Shown here: one piece after another, positions 11,569-23,663 of the stretch
Layout of the letters: each line of letters opens with the position of its first letter
Numbering within the stretch: position 1 is the stretch's first letter
Assembly: GCF_002443255.2 (NCBI RefSeq)
Contig: NW_019211456.1
Span: 46,696,324-46,760,323, forward strand
Length of the DNA stretch: 64,000 nucleotides
Reading direction: 5' to 3'
DNA from: Varroa destructor
Lineage: Eukaryota > Arthropoda > Arachnida > Mesostigmata > Varroidae
Program-made: the position numbers and the translations under genes
Notes under the pieces: generated by a model
What the model was told of the DNA's origin: nothing
The model's database searches: none
The model's input: the letters and a program-made list of their open reading frames with translations, nothing else

Positions 11569-14500
11569 TTCGAGACAATTCCGAGTCCGTATATAAGGAA
11601 TACGGCGGGCCCGTAGAAGTGTACGAAGGGATAGCTTGGTCGAGCACGACAAAACAGAATGGAGAGAGAAAATGTAACATGACCAGCAGAGAAAATGTGA
11701 ACACCTTGTAAACGCCTTTGGGATCTACGGGAAGCAGCCTAAAAGCTAGATTGGAAACAGTCAACCTACAGATAGAATTTCTTTCTAGGAGAAGCAGCAA
11801 CGTTCCATTCAGTATCCACCTAGTAGTACTAAACGCAGGTACCTTCTAACTTGTTGTCAGAATTACAAGGTCTATACAAAAGCAATCTAGCCTCCAGCCG
11901 TCCAGCCTTAATAAATGCGCCACCTATTTGATCAAAGGACAGCGATAGGATAACTCCGCCTAAACGAAAGGTGGAAAATTAAGCTTGAGTGAATCAATAC
12001 GCTGCAAATGGCTCGCACTTCCTGATAGAAAAGATATATCATAAGAGGCCAGCACACTATATTTAAGTAATGAAACTGAATAAAACTCTAAGTAACATTA
12101 GAATGACCTATCTGCTTGCAAAGGATAGTAGTTCGGTGCCGGTATCGTAGTCACTGACCTAACCAAAATGCAAGGTATTTTTCTGTAAAATCCTTCATCT
12201 CTACGCGGTTCCCTCAGGCTTTTAAACTTTGCAGCCAGCTGGCCATAGGACAGATTATCAAAGGATCATTTTGATTACTATTTGTCAGTTTTTTGGTGTG
12301 AATCATAATTTCTTTGTCAAGTTAACATTTGTGGACAACTTGCATGCCAAATGGTATGTATGACATCCTGTATCATATCCTTCGAATAGGATTATAAAAA
12401 AATCTAACTGGTAAAAGTAATACTTGTGTTCGCACTAGGCGACCGAACTTCTATCGTTGCAGCAATAAAATTACTAGATAAAAACAAAACAGTGTGATTT
12501 TTTCAAGTTAATTATATCGTTAATATTGTTGTTATTATCATTATATATTGTATTAGGTGTATCGTGAGTCGAACGTACTGGTATGCAGCATCAGCTTCAT
12601 AAACTACTTTTTCGTTGTCTGAGTTAGGGTGATTTAAGACGCCGTTAATGATGTCGGGTCAAATTTATAAAATTGGCAAACTATCACTTCTCAACTAATC
12701 ATTGAAAGTTCAAGTTCAATGTCAAGTTTTCCACAAAGATCCTATATGTCTAGTATCTTATTGTATAATAACTGTTTCAAAAGAATGAAACTAACTGCAC
12801 CACAAGGCCTAAAGGCGTAAGTCTCAAGAGTTCAGAATGATACGCGTTCATCTGAACTCTTTTAATAGCCGCGTCGCGTTTAGTCTGCGAATTCACACAA
12901 GGCGGGTTTGGGTAAACATCTATCGCACGAGTCATTCCTGAATCTGTCATTTGAACACTAAATACACACAGAATAAAGAAACACAGCCCTTGGCCATTTT
13001 GTGGATTATATGAGCAAGCCATAGAGACCTCAAGCGTGGTATTTCGAGCGGTAAGAGTGATAAAAGGTGTAAAATATGTATTTGGCACTAACGCGGTGAC
13101 AGCAACCCTCCAATCACACGGTCCCTAACGCGTTTATCATCGCTGGCAGTTGGTGCAGCAGTCATAGCGGATAGATCTTTAAAACTACAAGGGCAATCTT
13201 TATTGTTAGAACATACGATCGATGACGATCGATGACTGAACTTCGTAAATCGTTCCAGCATAATGTGCACACATTACTTACACATCGTACATATAAGTCG
13301 ATGCTTATAATAACTGATCCCGTTGTACGTGATAATCTCTTACAGCTCTGCTTAATTTCGAAGGGGGACATTGCGAAAGGTTGCCTTCTTCACTCGAATA
13401 ACCTAGTTCGATATAGAAAAGTTATTCGATGAAATCCATTGGCTGAAACTCGTCTGCTAAAATCATGTAAAGGGAAAATACAGCTATCGAATAGATCCAG
13501 TCTGTCGATGACATTGCTTGCCTTCAACAGCTCACTTCATTAGTCCGGAAAAACGACAGGCCTAACACGGCATCGCCGTTCACTCATGAACGAAACCCTT
13601 TCTCTCAGCAGGCTTTGTCTTGGTCGTCATTGTAGCTTTGAGAAGTAAAGAAATTGCAGTCCAAGCACCTTGTTTAGTAAACATATTCCCAGCCTAGGGG
13701 GAACGAACGGAATAGGGTCTGTTGTGTATCGTATCGTATCTTGAGAAGAGCTATTCGGTTGAACCTGTTGTCGACTAGGTTCGAGAGCTTTGGTGGTTTT
13801 CCTTAGCCAGTAAGCTTACGCGATAATGCCCAATGTGTGGCAGCCCAACGAAGGACGCGTCCTACAGAATGTCCTTCTAAATTATCATCGTTGAACATAA
13901 AAGGCAATGGAAAACTTGCGTAAATCTTTGATAAGTTAATCGTTAAATGAGATAGGTTAATCGTCTGAATTCGTTCGACACTCGGAGCACATTGGAACAC
14001 AGTGCCAATTCGTCGTTTACTTGCATTTAGAGAAATTTGTTGTAGAACGATGTGCGGCTCGAAAATGAGTCAGTCAACTTATAAGTTGCCTAAATGTTAC
14101 AAGTTTATCGTCGTGAATTACTAATTTTATCGGAGGGTCATTCTTTCCAGTTCTTGAAGCTTGTCCGTGGAATATTCCAAAGCTGTAGATAACGCGTGTT
14201 CATCATATAGTAAAAGCGGATTTATTGTTATGTAATGCGTTAAGTATGATTATTATTGCGTAGTTACTCACATGTACCTTGTTAGGCCACAGAAGTATAT
14301 CACGTAGCTTGCCTACTTTTGTGACAGAGAGCCTAGATATCTGTCCCGCTTTTGAGATGTACTGTCTGTTTTTTTGTATGCTTAAATCTTTGTTGGCGTA
14401 GCTTGATATAAACATTGTGCGACACAGACGCGATTCTACGGCATCAGATAGGTTACAAATGTTTTAAATTGATGCTTTGCCTTTGTCAATATTGCTCTAA

Positions 14501-16863
14501 TCTGCCACTTTTTTAAGGAAAATACTTCTAAATCCTTTTTACAGCTTCGATGTTCTCGCTAAGGAAGAGTCTCCATAGGGCACAACAGATATGTTCGAGG
14601 ACAACTAACCCAAAAATATGGGTCGTATTTAGTCTTATTGTGACGACTGTATTCGCGAGTGGAAACTGTGAAAAGCAGTCTACAACACGAATGCTGATTG
14701 AATGAGTTATGAAATCGTCTGTAACTTGAAGTTAAACTCTGTCATCATTTCGATAGCAATTTCTTGATCGATATGGTAATTAATAGAAGCGTATTATCGA
14801 ATCGACGTTCTTGTGTTTTGTCTGCAGTACAGAGCGATGCAGATTTAGCCGCAGATATCAACTTATCACTCCGTTGCCACCATTTTGAAATGTTATTAAT
14901 GATTTCCGTTATTAACAGAGGTTGCATAGAGTCTGTAGTCGACGGGATTTGAAGTAGTGACCTATTTAAAAATACGATAAGCTACTGCTCGCTCTATAGG
15001 GGCCCACCTCTGTAGGGGATTCTATAGTGGTAAAGGTTGAGGTGGTATCTCGTGGTATTAGCTTAAATTGTGTCAAATAGTCATTTGAGAGATGTTTAGC
15101 GCGGTGGGTCAACCCAGGACGCCGAGTAGATAGTCTTCAACTAATAGCACTGCCTACGATAGCTTTTAAGCTTGCATTTGTTGAACAGCTATCATCGACA
15201 TGTGATACTAGGCCATTGTTATCCAGGTTGCGTTTCCCACCTGACTGTACACTGTAGACTGCGTCACAACTTCGGCTGTTTGAGACCTGAAACCTAACCT
15301 AGAAAAACTGCCACCTCCTTGTATAACAAAAGCACAATGCAAGCCAATGTAGAACAGCCGCTAATGTTTTTTGAAGGTACTTTCTGTCTTCAGCGAAACA
15401 GTTCGATACGCACAGGTGTGTCATCATCGGTGATAGATTGAACGTCTGTAATCTATTAAGAGCATCAGATTATATGGATCATGAGCGCGTATGTTATACG
15501 TCGCACCTTCGGTCTAAGCTAAGCTACCCTATCAAGTATAGACCCTATTAATGCAGATGTTTACACACGCAGGCCTTAGCAGTGCCATACGTTTGCTAAA
15601 TTATTAGCCATGCTTTCATAGTGCCCCCCCCGATAAACTCACTCTGTCATTAACTTCACAAAAGCCATATTGACCCGACGTCGCATAACAGAAATTTTTC
15701 AGGCCTTCAAGAAGAGAGAATCTGACGTTCTGAGTAAGACCCGGCTTGCTATTCAGTTTCAGATCTGATCTGGTGTCTTTATGAGAAGGCCGGAAAGATA
15801 AAACTGACGTTTTTTTGTTGTCGTAATTTTTAGTTTTTACAATGCTTCAATTAATATGAAAAATTTTGCAAAAAGTTACGACGCGAGCAGGAACGTTGCA
15901 TGTAATTATCGAACGAAGTACACCGTACTTGCGCCTAACTTTTCGTTTTGATTGAATGCAGTGGTTTTCGTCGATGAGAACCTATCTCTCATACGATAAA
16001 TTTTCGGAGATATGTAAGAAAAAGGAGTTGAAAACCATCATTAAAATGCCTTGCTAAAGCCTTATATCTACCGTATAACAATCGACTGCCCTGGTGATGA
16101 GGTATATCGTGGGAAAAATTACAGCCATCAGGCTGACAATTAGACTTTCCCAATTCATTTGTACAGGTGCACCCCGTAGCTAAAAATGTTCACCAAAGTT
16201 ATTATTAGACATTGTGATTATCATGTATTTCTTAATGGCAGTATTGACGCATGGCACAAAGAATGAGGTGACACTATAAAATGAAATGTCCGGATTGACT
16301 TACTTGTGGCAAGCGCAAGTCTATGAGTATCCATATCCAGGCGAGGTAAAGAAAAAAAAATCACTGACATTCTTCACTCGCATCAATCGTCTTCAGAAAG
16401 TTATATATGCAAAGGACCTAAGGTTTCTTACTACGAGAATGCTTCTATTCTTTCGTCTGATAATTATCTTGAACAGTTTTCATTCAGATCTTACGTATGG
16501 TCAGTCCTATACCATACCCTAGTCTGTACCGAAGCTAGGCAATTATCAGTGCCTATAGTTCGACTGAACTCTGGATTGGTTATACCGTACCCCAGTGGAT
16601 ATCATCATTATCTGAAGACCGGTAGTGATCGTGATATATTTACAGTAACATTTAGACATATGTTTACCTGTCAGTACTGCACCTGTCTGTTCATCAACGC
16701 TGCTAAACACACGTAACGCAACATACCCCTACCAACTCTCTATCCACGCGATGTTATCGAAATATAGTTGTGACGCATTTTGTGCTGATGCCCTTTAGTA
16801 TATACTATACTTGGCTACTACATAAAAATAGCTTAAATACGCGCTTTCTCTCCTTCTTTTTAG
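11569..16863. other. No gene supported
   Basis: Five kilobases with frames of 60-103 codons (12777-13088, 13088-13270, 13803-14000, 14203-14415, 14745-14952, 16286-16522). All lack motifs or convincing splice context. Their presence in the second copy reflects the recent duplication and is not evidence of conservation. A tandem 10-bp repeat, CGATCGATGA x2, lies at 13216-13235. Confidence 0.4.
12826..12861. repeat. Inverted repeat, 11-bp arms
   Basis: AAGAGTTCAGA (12826-12836) pairs with TCTGAACTCTT (12851-12861) across 14 bases. The same structure is at 52234-52269 in the direct copy. Confidence 0.85.
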
Positions 16864-17009
16864 TCATCTTAGAAATCGTGTTCCTACTGGTAGGTGTAAT
16901 CATTTCCGGTCTTGTCAATCTGGTTTGTCGTCTGCCCTCGGTCATGATATATCACTTCCGGCCAACAGCTCTGCTGCATCTCTTGGCCGGCCCAGGGAGT
17001 CGTCTCTAG
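16864..17009 (+). CDS. Candidate terminal exon with a membrane segment
   Basis: One of the best acceptors in the window, a pyrimidine tract CTTTCTCTCCTTCTTTTTAG, ends at 16863. The following frame is open for 47 codons to TAG at 17009. It begins with a hydrophobic segment (VILEIVFLLVGVIISGLV) that would span a membrane, then a Cys/Arg-containing stretch and a C-terminus ending LLAGPGSRL. The frame is also open upstream through the tract from an ATG at 16770, which I read as intron. A GTAGGT donor-like site lies inside the hydrophobic segment. The direct copy differs by one base in the exon (16980, Leu to Phe). The family is unknown. Confidence 0.35.
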
Positions 17010-18080
17010 CCAATTATTGCTACGTTATGTGATGCGAAGAAAGGTACAAGGGGCAGCGCAATGGAATAAGGACAACCGATCACCAGTCGTCATTTGGTGA
17101 ACTAGTCCACGCGATGGCAGCCACCATTTTTCGAGTTCGGGAAAAGTGTAGTAGGGAAATGTCACTATCTCTATTTCTTGCTCCCTTTGAGCGTTCGCAG
17201 TCCGTCAATATGACATCGATGACATTTCTGCAAGCCCGAGCCAATGACTCGCGCGCTCACCGAGCCACCGCAGTTGCCTGTCGCGCCCAGGCTGTTGAGT
17301 AGATGCACCACTAAACAATGGATACGCTTTTTGTCCTTGAAAATATCGCTTAGCTTCTGACAAGTACGGGAAGCCAAAGCTAAAAAAGGAGACAAAAACG
17401 GAACAGAGATGAGGAAATATTCCCACACGCGTAGATGCCATAGTATTTGCAGAAAGAATGACAGGCTCAGGAACCCAGATAGATCTGAAAAGATCCCGCG
17501 TAGTAAACAGACGATCTACAATCATTGTATTGTGTGTATAAACTCGTACATCTAGATATGTATATAGTGCCTACGTTTATAACGTATGTATAGTGCTATG
17601 TATCTAAATACTGGCGGAGTTTGTGTAGGATATACGACGATCTTCTTGATCTACATTTCTATTTTGCTGTCACTACATAAATTGAGCTTAGCTAGAAATA
17701 AAGAAACCAAAAACTGCTCATTTCGTTTTCGTCATAAAAGTGCAGGGACTCAACGCTAACGACACAAATAACACGACAACTCCGGGATCTAACATAAATT
17801 GTTACTAAGATGCGCCACAGCTTTGGCCGTATTTCATAGTCTGGCAGGCTTTTGTTCTCTGCGAGGTCTTCGTCTTCTGCCGGTGGGGGGGGGGCGATCG
17901 CAATTCATTTGACAGTCGCCTTTCCACCGCGTCTCTGTAAAACAGGAGTTTATAAACATGCACCATGTATGTATGTAATACCTGTCTCCCGGAAAGTGAG
18001 CGACAACATTGTTTGTGTACCAGATCTACACGCTGCATAGTTAGCCACAGTCGTTGTAACTTTTCCGTATCACTTTGCAG
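17010..18080. other. Overlapping frames, no gene chosen
   Basis: Locally GC-richer DNA with open frames on both strands: plus 17114-17302, minus 17171-17428, minus 17205-17525 (106 codons), minus 17805-18173 (122 codons) and plus 17852-18040. None has a domain. The multi-frame openness suggests low stop-codon content rather than several genes. A G10 homopolymer lies at 17885-17894. Confidence 0.35.
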
Positions 18081-18202
18081 GTGCTGGTCATGGCGGCGAC
18101 AGTGGTAGCGGCAGCTCGAGTGCCAGTAACAGAATGAGAAAAAAAGATGTACTGAGTAATAAAGGTTATACAACTTCGGTCAGTCTGAGTGTGAAGGTCT
18201 AA
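18081..18202 (+). CDS. Candidate exon, Gly/Ser-rich then basic
   Basis: The acceptor pattern AACTTTTCCGTATCACTTTGCAG ends at 18080. From there a frame runs 39 codons to TAA at 18200-18202. The product would be a glycine/serine linker (AGHGGDSGSGSSSASN) followed by a basic stretch RMRKKDVLSNKGY. Such linkers are common in eukaryotic coding exons, and the GC richness changes exactly at the acceptor. Possible donors lie inside it (CCA|GTAACA and TGA|GTAATA), so the exon may end before the stop. The 122-codon frame on the opposite strand is regarded as its shadow. The gene is unidentified. Confidence 0.33.
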
Positions 18203-19197
18203 AGACTATAGTTCGGTAGGTTCGTGTGTTATGAGAGCCTTTCACGAAGCGAAGTCGAGCATTAGGACGTTTACGAGGGTGTTACCTGCTTCCCTTGTAG
18301 CGCATACACGAAGGTGAAATTAGCTGAAACTAGACAATGACATGGTGGAAAGCAGAAGCCCGCAATCTCGTTTGCTCCAGGGCAGTATACCATACACCTC
18401 GGAAAGAACCGCTATCGCTAGACAGGGCTCGAGCCAATAGCTATTAGAATAAAAAGAGTTTGTTTTAGGTACGCAGACCGAACGAATCGCATTAAAGGCT
18501 TCTGCAATATCAGCGATTGATTAGCCATTCTGTTGACAGGAGCGCTATAGCTGTGAAAAATGATATGATTCTGTACCAACAGAATCCTATGATTTTTGCA
18601 AGCAAACATTTTTTCCCTTTCATCGATTATAGCGTGAAATAGTGAATACAAATTTCGAAAAATTTCGAAGCATACCACAGAATTGACAACTGATGGCACT
18701 TAACATTTCTGCCACCAAACTGAGATAGATCAGTACGATTACTCTGGCTATAAGATGTCGAATGTATAAACTAGCTCTCCATCAACAACAAACTCCATCC
18801 AATAACAAAATCCATCAAACTTTACATATTTATATCGTTAGAGGAACGTTTGCACTCACTTACTGATCAATACGTTATCACATAGGATATAAATCTCATG
18901 CGCTTCCGCTTTGATGAAATCGACAAGACGGTTCTGACGGACCATATAACGGGTGAGCAGTGGAAGTCTTTGAAGCCCGTCTAAGCTACCCCACTAATGA
19001 GCTGCTGCTGCTGCTTGTTCTGTGTTGTGCTAGAACTGCGTGAAAGTTCAAGGTCCGATATGTCTTTTATTGGGTATACATATCCTTATATCAAGTTAAA
19101 CGGTTGAACGTGCTGTCAAGCACCATATAGACGTTAAACAAGAGTTAGGCGACTGTCTGGAGAAGAGCTACTAGGTTTGTGGACTAACCGTCTTCGC

Positions 19198-19203
<6 letters not shown>

Positions 19204-19228
<25 letters not shown>
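19204..19228. repeat. (AT)n microsatellite
   Basis: About 12 uninterrupted AT units, inside the 1,400-bp segment found only in copy 1. Confidence 0.95.
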
Positions 19229-19610
19229 CATACATACAGCCGGGAGGCACATAAGAAGTTAGAAACTTATTCGACACGACACACTCGGAATATGACAGTA
19301 GAAATATAGATTGTTCTGTTGGCATAGGGGTGCAGTGATCTGAGGGAGAAAAGAGCGCGGGCCAATCGTGTTTTCCCCAGAAGAATCTAAAAAGTATTAC
19401 ACAGCCAAACGAACTTTAACTATACCCGTCGCCGGTATTGTGTCTGTTAAATTATTCAAGTTATAATAGGCGATGCAAAAATCAAAGAATATTTACTTAC
19501 ACGAATTTTGCCATAAACATACGGTTATACTAAATGTACATGTTATACCCACCCTTTTAGCAGTAGTCCAGTAGAACCTGTTTTTTTTTTACAAAAAAAC
19601 ATTTTTCTAG

Positions 19611-19613
<3 letters not shown>

Positions 19614-19657
<44 letters not shown>
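19614..19657. repeat. (AT)22 microsatellite
   Basis: A run of 44 alternating A/T bases, followed by further imperfect TA-rich sequence to about 19674. Confidence 0.95.
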
Positions 19658-19663
<6 letters not shown>

Positions 19664-20293
19664 TTATATATATAGTTTAGGAAACAACGTAAATATTTAT
19701 TATTTTGCTTTAGTTACGCCCAGACCCATCACACTGTACGACCGTAACCGTACCCATATCTGTTCCGCACTCTATAACATCTTTCGAAGATGTGGATTTG
19801 AGCCTTTCATCCGTCTGCTGTAGACGATCGCACGAACCTTGGCTAATTAGAAGCCACTTGCGACTCCTCTAGCATATACCGCTATCTGGTCCCCCAGACT
19901 TAATTATCCCAAAAATTGTTCGCCAGTCTTCTGGGTTGGTGTTTTTATTTTTCGATAAAAACGCGGAGCTGAGCTACCTAGCGAGCAGCCTAACCGCTTC
20001 GAGAATAATACGTCAACATTTAGGCAACTCAAAAACTTTCTTCAGTATTTGCAATATAAGTGACCGATTTTAAAATGGAAGTTTTTTCGCCATGATGATA
20101 CATTAGCTTTGCTCCAGCTTTTCGTCAATCTTAAAGGTTCATAATCTATACTGACTTCTAGTTAAACCTTAGTGATGTAATGATCATTTACCAACGCTGT
20201 TTTACCGTGATTTCAGTGGGATAGTGCAATTAACACTTCCTGTATTGGGGGTGAATAATTTTTTTTTTTCGTTTATACGCATGTTTTTTTTTT

Positions 20294-20318
20294 NNNNNNN
20301 NNNNNNNNNNNNNNNNNN
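20294..20318. other. Assembly gap (25 N)
   Basis: Exactly 25 N, preceded by an 11-T run. The equal length of the other gap suggests a fixed placeholder of unknown true size. Confidence 0.99.
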
Positions 20319-20954
20319 GTAAAAATGACTACCCCAAAATCGTCTGCTAATTTTTAGTGGCGGGTACTTTTTTGGTGGTTTTACGGTTTAGCACCACACA
20401 GCTGGTCAAATTTCCACATTGTAATATTCGTCGTTTATTCGAATAGAGATATCCTACTATGCGTGGACAAGAAGATTAAACGCGTTACAAATAATATTTA
20501 TCTGTTAATTTGCAGTCCTGTCGTCCAGCAGCGGACGTCGATTTTTCTGTCTACCTCAAATAGGTGTTCTTCTAAAAACCAAGGTTTTTTTTCTGATAGG
20601 CGCAAAAATATACAAAATGCCTTATTGGCTCAGTATGCTAATTAAGGGAGACGGCTACTTGGCGTTCTATGACGATAGTAGAGAGTACGAGGATAGCATC
20701 ACTACCGCTACCGCGAGTATTAAGCGCTTAGTACGAGTGGTAGTACGTCTTTTTACGATCTAAGTTTTCCGTTGCAAACAAAAACGCATCGACAGCGGAC
20801 TTAACAAATATATTATAAACACACATGCTAGCATTAGCGAATGTTCTTGCATGAATACACAGTACTATATCAGCAAATCGAAAACCCCTCAATGAAACGA
20901 AGTCATCGGTGCATTAGTGATTGATAACTTCGAAGAAACGTGTGTTTCCTGTAG

Positions 20955-21142
20955 TACATACTGTACGTGTATGGCGCTACCTGTCTTCAACGAAGAACGC
21001 GGACGTACTTAAGCTGTGCTTGGGTGAACGGTGCGGGCAACGGCGTTTGAATGTGTGGGAGTATTTCCAGATGTCCTTTCTGTTTGGTGCGTCAACGTTG
21101 CTGTTGCTCAGACTTATGATAACAACAAAATACACCGAGTAA
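20955..21142 (+). CDS. Candidate exon with C-terminal hydrophobic segment
   Basis: An acceptor-like TGTGTTTCCTGTAG ends at 20954, inside a frame open from 20921 to TAA at 21142. The predicted residues look protein-like: HTVRVWRYLSSTKNADVLKL, then CLGERCGQRRLNVWEYF, then a hydrophobic stretch MSFLFGASTLLLLRLMI and a short polar end. The hydrophobic part could be a membrane helix near the C-terminus. The frame lacks an N-terminal ATG, so an upstream exon would be needed. GC content is higher than in the flanks. The next landmark is the pair of hairpins about 230 bases downstream. No family is recognised. Confidence 0.35.
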
Positions 21143-21367
21143 TAGTGCATGGTCCGCCTTCAAATGACTCACTGTGAAGTGAAGGCCGGAAAAAAAGGGG
21201 CCGCACCACCGTGCGGTGATTGCCGCTGTAGATTCAATAGCAGTATCTCTTCGTCACTAACTACCTAACGTAACTTGCGTCGTTTATTAATAAACTATTT
21301 GTATAGTGTTAACTATAGGCGCTATAGAGAGACGCACGTATACATGTTATTCCATCATGTCAGGCTT

Positions 21368-21419
21368 AACTAGTTACTCTACCTGTACACTGTACAGTAT
21401 ACAGATAGAGTAACTAGTT
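21368..21419. repeat. Inverted repeat with 14-bp perfect outer arms
   Basis: AACTAGTTACTCTA (21368-21381) pairs with TAGAGTAACTAGTT (21406-21419). After one mismatch the stem resumes with CTGTA/TACAG, and the interior is itself partly palindromic (ACTGTACAGT). A copy is at 59376-59427. Confidence 0.93.
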
Positions 21420-21427
21420 TGTTGTAG

Positions 21428-21470
21428 TTTGATAGAGTATACTGTATAGGATACAGTATACTCTATCAAA
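21428..21470. repeat. Perfect hairpin, 20-bp arms, 3-nt loop
   Basis: Arms 21428-21447 and 21451-21470 are exact reverse complements around the loop AGG. It begins 8 bases after the preceding hairpin and shares the core GATAGAGTA with it. A copy is at 59436-59478. Confidence 0.96.
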
Positions 21471-23608
21471 TGAAATATTACTGGCCAATTCTGCAAGGGT
21501 GTATCCTGCCAAGTTACATTCGCTGCCATGTCAGTTACGGTCATGGAAGCAAACAGACATTTACTGATACTGCGCTGAATCGTTCGTTCATTTATATTTC
21601 TCCATACAATAAAAGTTAAAACTTCTCACTATCATCCAAAATGTCGTGTGTATTTTGTACATGCACAGGCTACGTTCGGCTTGATTGAATTAAGCGAGCC
21701 CCTCACCGACTATCCTTCAATTAGATCTATTAGGAAGTTGCGTGAATAATTCTAATACGAGCTATTTCGTTAACAGAATACTCAGCTAAATGGATGAAAA
21801 GCCATGGCTTTTTCCTACATATATAATACGGGTTGAATTTTGACAACGCAAAACCGATGTATCAGTGCCAGTCCGCTAAACAACTTGTTTTTCCTTACCC
21901 GTCTCAAAGCTCGTCGCTAAACTAGGAGGATGCGCATTGTTTATAGCGGATTACATTTACTGCTACGAATATATAGTTACCTAAATCAAGGCCACATAGA
22001 TATGAGGCAATTAATTCTTGCATTTCTAAGCTTACACTGATGTCCAAACGATGCTAAAAGTCGCTATGGTCCCTTCTGCAAAATTAGAGTCCAGATACTT
22101 TCAGCGGTTTGTACGACTATTATACTCACGGCTATTAACGCTCACAACTTGCGATTTGTTTAAAAAACTTCGTTGATACAAACAGGCCATAGAAATTTTA
22201 AATCAACTCATGGGCTTCAAAATTCACTACACAAAATCTGACAGAAACTGTGACAGAGACATCTGAGAGTTCATAATAATAAATCTCGGTAGATAAAATT
22301 ATACTAGATGATCGCTTTCTAGGGGCACCCAAATAACGGTGATGGTGCATTTAGTAAGCCTGTTAAGTAACGTTCACTGCTGTGCGAATACGAACAATTC
22401 GCTAACATAAATTATATTGATGTTTATAGGGTTTTCTCTTAAGTCGTGATGCTATTTTAACTTTATTATAATTATATACATATATTATGATACGTTTTCA
22501 ACGAGGAAGAGTTCCTTCTTAACTATCCGGAGCCGTGAAAAAGTTGGTCAAAGAAAAGGTTACGAAACGACGAGGTGCGCTGACTGCACAGAGCAGCGAA
22601 AGTAATAATAAATATAACGCTTAATGCAATCCTGACTGGTCCACAAGGTTGCCTGTTGATATCCTGTACTTGGCAAGAAAAACTTAGACCATATGTGTTA
22701 TGCCTTTACTCGGTGTTTCCTGCACACTTGCTTTTCTGTGCATCGGGCAAGTTCGTTTTGTGGGCGGATGTTTGCGTTCGTAAACTGTATCGTCGAGGCA
22801 GCATCGTAGTGTAAGGATTTCTAGTTCTTGTTAGTCCTGCGCAAGTAGATAGGCAGCAAATAGAAAAGACAACTCATTGTTAAAAGAGAAGAACAAAGTT
22901 AACGCGGACAAACACATCGCCGAATCTTTTACGTTTATCACCCAAATGATAAACAGACCCCTTTTGCTGACCCCTAATCAGAGCCGTTCTTAGAATAAAA
23001 AAGCTTTACATACAATTGAAATGGATTACATCAGTTACAAGTGCTCTATAGTAGCACTAAACTTGCAGGACCAAACTCTCAGGCTCCGTCTGTTTTTCAG
23101 CGGCGGAAAATTGAGCTTGGTCTAAAATGCCTTTCAGGCGCATTGGTCTGCTAGCACAGAAATGTTAGTGTTTTGTAGCTCTGATTAAAGCAAAATAGTA
23201 CAGAAAAATATTAAATAAGTCTTTAACATGTGATTGAGTTCGTTGAAAGAAATAGTCTTATTAATAAGACGCCGGAACGTTGAAGCGTCATTGTACCCCG
23301 AAACGCAAAAGCATCGGTCAAGGTAAATGGCATAAGCTATAGAGATATGCGTGAGTGAACAGCGCTACGTGGATTGAGCTCTTGCACGTTTCGAAAAAAG
23401 CGGCTCGCTTTTTCCACATTCAGGATAAAATAGTTAAACGTTAAATACTGGAATAATAAATAAATACTGAATTTTGAATAAATCACACTCGGGTTTTTTA
23501 GTTTTGCAATACAATTGTATAGAAATCTTCTATTATGGTTGAAGAATAGCGTGATACTGAATTTAACCTCAACTTCAGAGAGATAGAATACACTTTTCTT
23601 CTACTTAC
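21471..23608. other. No gene recognised
   Basis: About 2.1 kb without a frame worth calling. It contains the palindrome at 23255-23270 and a small AAAAAGCG-GCT-CGCTTTTT hairpin near 23396-23414. All three copies of the large repeat overlap from 21935 onward. Confidence 0.4.
23255..23270. repeat. Perfect 16-bp palindrome
   Basis: GTCTTATTAATAAGAC, with no loop. It recurs in both later copies. Confidence 0.85.
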
Positions 23609-23663
23609 CCAATGAGACCACTGAAAGTGCCTCAAACAAATTGACGATGACGCGCGGTTGACG
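23609..23663 (-). CDS. Candidate short internal exon
   Basis: On the minus strand an acceptor-like CACTATTGTATTTATAG is followed by 55 bases ending TCATTGG, then GTAAGT, a consensus donor. In one frame the exon reads RQPRVIVNLFEALSVVSL, which looks protein-like. An alternative frame (part of a 67-codon frame at 23498-23701) is also open, so phase is undecided. Exons this short are easily produced by chance, and the donor is the main support. Confidence 0.22.

Larger units (their letters stand above)
18930..20329. other. 1,400-bp segment present only in copy 1
   Basis: The direct copy joins the equivalent of 18929 straight to 20330, leaving a single GAC (58335-58337) that occurs at both edges here (18927-18929 and 20327-20329). 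The segment holds two TA microsatellites, T-runs and the 25-N gap near its right end. No coding potential was seen. It may be an insertion, a deletion in the other copy, or mis-assembled contig-end sequence. Confidence 0.9.

Noticed and set aside
17205..17525. 106-codon minus-strand ORF
   Set aside because: Overlaps other open frames in a stop-poor patch. No motif, signal or splice support.
17805..18173. 122-codon minus-strand ORF
   Set aside because: Lies opposite a better-supported plus-strand exon (18081-18202). Its His/Arg/Cys-rich translation has no domain, and its second copy is merely the large duplication.
21428..21470. microRNA precursor
   Set aside because: A perfect 20-bp stem with a 3-base loop is too short and too tightly looped for a canonical precursor.
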